DNA from: Holosporales bacterium
Lineage (GTDB): Bacteria; Pseudomonadota; Alphaproteobacteria; RUG11792
DNA length: 7,397 nt
NCBI GenBank assembly: GCA_031281515.1
Contig: JAITFF010000008.1
Span: 1 to 7,397, forward strand
Direction of reading: 5' to 3'
In this document: in pieces, positions 5,451 to 7,397 of the stretch
How the letters are laid out: the number at the start of each line of letters is the position of its first letter
Position numbering within the stretch: position 1 is the first letter of the stretch
Notes under the pieces: generated by a model
Database searches by the model: none
Told to the model about the DNA's origin: nothing
What the model saw: only the letters and a program-made list of their open reading frames with translations
Program-made: the position numbers and the translations under genes

Positions 5451-6929
5451 ATGTATAAGATTATAACGCAATTATTGAAATATTTTTTAGTATCAATTTC
5501 ATCAGTAAGTACGTGTTACTCAGCGGGCTCAGATCCCGCTGGGCGCAATAAGTTAACAGCCTCAGATCCCGCAAGAAATATTAAACTTGCAGACATCATG
5601 ACAACACCGTGCTTGACTAGGGTACCTCAGGATTTTCGAGCAAAAATAGGGCCAGCCCTTACCGCTTTCGGGAAAATGGTACTGAAAGGGGCACAGGTTG
5701 TTGATACTCTAAAACGATTTAAATATGGTAATACCTCGGTTACCCTTTTAGTCCAATTCGAGAATGAAAAAAAAGAATATTGGGTGTTGAAAATAGCTCC
5801 AGCATTAGAAATAGTAGCCAACCTAAATATTCCTCCAGAAATGAGAAATCGCGATCTTACTTATCCCGGAGCTGATACTCCATTTGGGCGTTTTGTTTGC
5901 TTCACCCACGCTTGGGTTGGTGATAAGTTGTGTGCTATTGATGACATTGATTGGTCACAATCTGATCCAGATAGCCTATTCATTACGTTTCAGCCGTATT
6001 TTGACGGGACCAGTAACTTTTTTAAAAGGGCTACTCCTGACCAATATCCCGTATGGGCTGCCAAAATGGCCCAATTAGTTTGTTTTGCGGAGAAGAACCA
6101 TTTTCCGCTGAATGATTTGCACAGAGATAATTATCGCTATAATCCATTTGAAAAAATATTTGGTTTATTCGATTTAAATCCAAATGGTGAGTACGACATA
6201 TTTGAGCTATTGGTAGAGGATAGTTTGGTCCCGCAACTCGCAGATTACGAACATCTAAAAAAATTTACAGAATATCCATTCTTGCCGGTGGACCTTACCG
6301 CAATAGCCCGAGTTTTACAAGGAGTAGTAGAAAACGGCCAAAACGATACTGAATTAACGACTCTGATCGCCAAAGCTCAAAATTATGCGGCTAGAGGGCA
6401 AGTACCGAATTTGTCTAGGTATACAAAAGGCCTCAGGAATGCAGCTCCTGATATAATCTCCACGCTTGAATTATTTCGAGAAAGGGAGCAGCAATATGAT
6501 GCTCAAATCTTTCTGCCGTTTCACGAAGTTCTGGAAGGTAAGTTCGTTCAAAGCCACATTTCAGAGGAAGTGCACTCACTCTTACTTGAACACTTGAGGA
6601 AAATAATTCGAGAGTCAGCCGATGAACCGGGCTCAAGTACCCTTTTGAATCCAGCTATAGTTAGATGCCACATATCTGAAGTAGCTGGCCCACGGTTTGG
6701 CCATTTTATGTCGCTGGTGGATCCATTAATTTTTGTGTTATGGTTCTTCACTAGAATAAACTGTAACGCTGAGAACATAAAACAAGTTTTAAACTTGCTA
6801 CAATTACTGCTCCGTCATGTCATTCGTGATAAACTCTTCATGGGCCAATATGGCCAGCCAGTTGGGTCAAGATCATTAGAATGGAAAAAAATACTTAAGT
6901 TATGCCCGCCAAGTGGAGCACCATCTTAA
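5451..6929 (+). CDS. Predicted exported protein with an atypical protein-kinase/APH-like fold
   Basis: Not assigned to a named family. From the ATG at 5451 it has 492 residues (500 from the alternative ATG at 5427). Residues 1-25 look like a Sec signal peptide: Lys3, a hydrophobic core at about 4-19, then C-Y-S-A before Gly26. Next come two 11-residue repeats (27-48). A kinase-like pattern follows: Y-G-N-T-S-V-T (92-98) as a glycine-loop equivalent, W-V-L-K-I-A with Lys114 as the beta3 lysine and Glu120 as a possible helix-C glutamate, and L-F-I-T-F-Q-P-Y-F-D-G as a hinge-like strand. The catalytic loop reads L-N-D-L-H-R-D-N (Asp222, Asn227), then L-F-D-L-N (Asp241) in the DFG position. The D-to-N spacing of 5 and N-to-D spacing of 14 fit kinases and aminoglycoside/choline-kinase relatives. 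The roughly 200 residues after P-V-D-L-T-A-I-A (280-287) are helical-looking and unrecognised. The HRD His is replaced by Leu. A secreted effector kinase or pseudokinase is my inference; substrate and target are unknown. Confidence 0.72.
   Translation: MYKIITQLLKYFLVSISSVSTCYSAGSDPAGRNKLTASDPARNIKLADIMTTPCLTRVPQDFRAKIGPALTAFGKMVLKGAQVVDTLKRFKYGNTSVTLLVQFENEKKEYWVLKIAPALEIVANLNIPPEMRNRDLTYPGADTPFGRFVCFTHAWVGDKLCAIDDIDWSQSDPDSLFITFQPYFDGTSNFFKRATPDQYPVWAAKMAQLVCFAEKNHFPLNDLHRDNYRYNPFEKIFGLFDLNPNGEYDIFELLVEDSLVPQLADYEHLKKFTEYPFLPVDLTAIARVLQGVVENGQNDTELTTLIAKAQNYAARGQVPNLSRYTKGLRNAAPDIISTLELFREREQQYDAQIFLPFHEVLEGKFVQSHISEEVHSLLLEHLRKIIRESADEPGSSTLLNPAIVRCHISEVAGPRFGHFMSLVDPLIFVLWFFTRINCNAENIKQVLNLLQLLLRHVIRDKLFMGQYGQPVGSRSLEWKKILKLCPPSGAPS
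5521..5541. repeat. Perfect 7-bp GC-rich inverted repeat inside the kinase-like gene
   Basis: CAGCGGG (5521-5527) and CCCGCTG (5535-5541) are exact reverse complements with a 7-nt loop. They sit at the codons around the predicted signal-peptide cleavage site. The mRNA could form a compact hairpin here; no U-tract follows, so it is not a terminator. Confidence 0.6.
5528..5593 (+). repeat. In-frame 33-bp tandem duplication (two 11-residue units)
   Basis: The 12 bases CTCAGATCCCGC occur at 5528-5539 and again at 5561-5572, exactly 33 bp apart. The encoded units are S-D-P-A-G-R-N-K-L-T-A and S-D-P-A-R-N-I-K-L-A-D. They lie just after the predicted signal peptide and look like a diverged tandem duplication. 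Confidence 0.6.
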
Positions 6930-7050
6930 CCTCTGGCGGAATCCGGATCCTGGAGAATTATTCCTTTTCGGGGCAACTGGATAGATTTCAGTTTATAAAA
7001 ATTGCTGAAATTGCTACTATTCCGACGCATGTGATGAAACTTCTTTTCCG

Positions 7051-7056
7051 AGGGGG
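7051..7056 (+). promoter_or_regulatory. Ribosome binding site of hpf
   Basis: AGGGGG lies 8 nt before the ATG at 7065, a strong and well-placed site that confirms the hpf start. Confidence 0.65.
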
Positions 7057-7064
7057 CGTTTTTC

Positions 7065-7397
7065 ATGAATATTAGTGTTTCTGGAAAAAATATTGATGTT
7101 GGAGATGCATTTAGGACGCATGCTATCGATGAAATAACGAGTCTAATCGGTAAATATATAGGGACAGATGTTGATACTGTGGTATCAGTCGAGAGAGAAC
7201 AAAAATTGTTCAACGTCGAAATATGCCTGCATATTACGCATGGATTTATCATTAGGACGGATGGCGTTTCGAATGACCCATACAAGGCCGTAGCAGACGC
7301 GATATCTCGCCTAGAGGCACGAATAAAACGCCATAAAAGCAGACTCAAAGACCAGAAACGGAGAAAACATTGGATATCAGAGTCAATAAATGCTACG
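7065..7397 (+). CDS. hpf: Ribosome hibernation promoting factor (HPF/RaiA family), N-terminal 111 residues; runs off the right edge
   Basis: HPF binds the 30S subunit near the mRNA/tRNA channel and inactivates ribosomes during starvation; long forms dimerise 70S particles through a C-terminal domain. The translation begins M-N-I-S-V-S-G-K-N-I-D-V-G, a standard HPF opening. Further support comes from T-V-V-S-V-E-R (38-44), the strand pair ending H-I-T-H-G-F-I-I-R (57-65), D-P-Y-K-A-V-A-D-A-I (71-80) and the basic helix R-L-E-A-R-I-K-R-H-K-S-R-L-K (82-95). The frame is open to the last base after a charged linker (about 96-111), suggesting a long form, but the dimerisation domain is not visible. 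It follows the kinase-like gene by 135 bp. I see only a weak -10-like TATAAA at 6994-6999 there, without a good -35. In many alphaproteobacteria hpf sits between rpoN and ptsN; rpoN is not upstream here. Confidence 0.93.
   Translation, partial: MNISVSGKNIDVGDAFRTHAIDEITSLIGKYIGTDVDTVVSVEREQKLFNVEICLHITHGFIIRTDGVSNDPYKAVADAISRLEARIKRHKSRLKDQKRRKHWISESINAT

Noticed and set aside
6938..6968. GGAAT...ATTCC followed by TTTT after the kinase-like gene, terminator-like
   Set aside because: The stem is only 5 bp with a 17-nt loop and little GC; not enough to call a rho-independent terminator.
6926..7348. Minus-strand 140-codon frame opposite hpf
   Set aside because: It is antisense to hpf, which has a clear family sequence and a strong ribosome binding site.

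Overview
The window looks like part of an alphaproteobacterial chromosome of moderate-to-low GC, probably from a host-associated or protist-associated lineage (Holosporales-like is my best guess). The reasons are an EnvZ-type kinase, a CtpA protease, a long PpiD/SurA_N-type foldase and an alphaproteobacterial-looking HPF, together with a putatively secreted kinase-like protein. A glycolytic gap gene argues against Rickettsia proper, which lacks glycolysis. The taxonomic placement is inference; no rRNA or other marker is present.

Left part, minus strand (1-3615): three genes run leftwards, ctpA (periplasmic S41 protease, predicted lipoprotein) -> ppiD-like membrane-anchored foldase -> gap (GAPDH, cut by the left edge). 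Spacings are 69 nt and 36 nt, so they may share a transcript. CtpA and PpiD both act on envelope proteins, and gap is a metabolic neighbour. The gap fragment is open at the edge but is clear from translation: it has the dinucleotide-binding motif, the H-L-L-K-Y-D-S motif and the start of the V-I-E-S-T-G block.

Middle (3616-5022): an 81-bp divergent intergenic region separates ctpA from an EnvZ-type sensor histidine kinase on the plus strand. The kinase starts at a TTG codon and has no response-regulator gene beside it. A good sigma70-like promoter faces the kinase. The only promoter candidate found for ctpA would place its transcript start at or next to the start codon.

Right part (5023-7397): a roughly 400-bp stretch without a convincing gene carries two small dyads and a promoter candidate. 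It leads into the most interesting gene, a protein of about 492 residues with a Sec-type signal peptide, a short in-frame tandem repeat at the mature N-terminus, and a kinase-like fold signature. That signature comprises a beta1/glycine-loop/beta2 pattern, a V-L-K lysine, a D-x4-N catalytic loop and an F-D-L-N metal-binding-like motif, followed by a C-terminal half I do not recognise. It could be an exported kinase-like effector. After 135 bp comes hpf, the ribosome hibernation factor, cut by the right edge.
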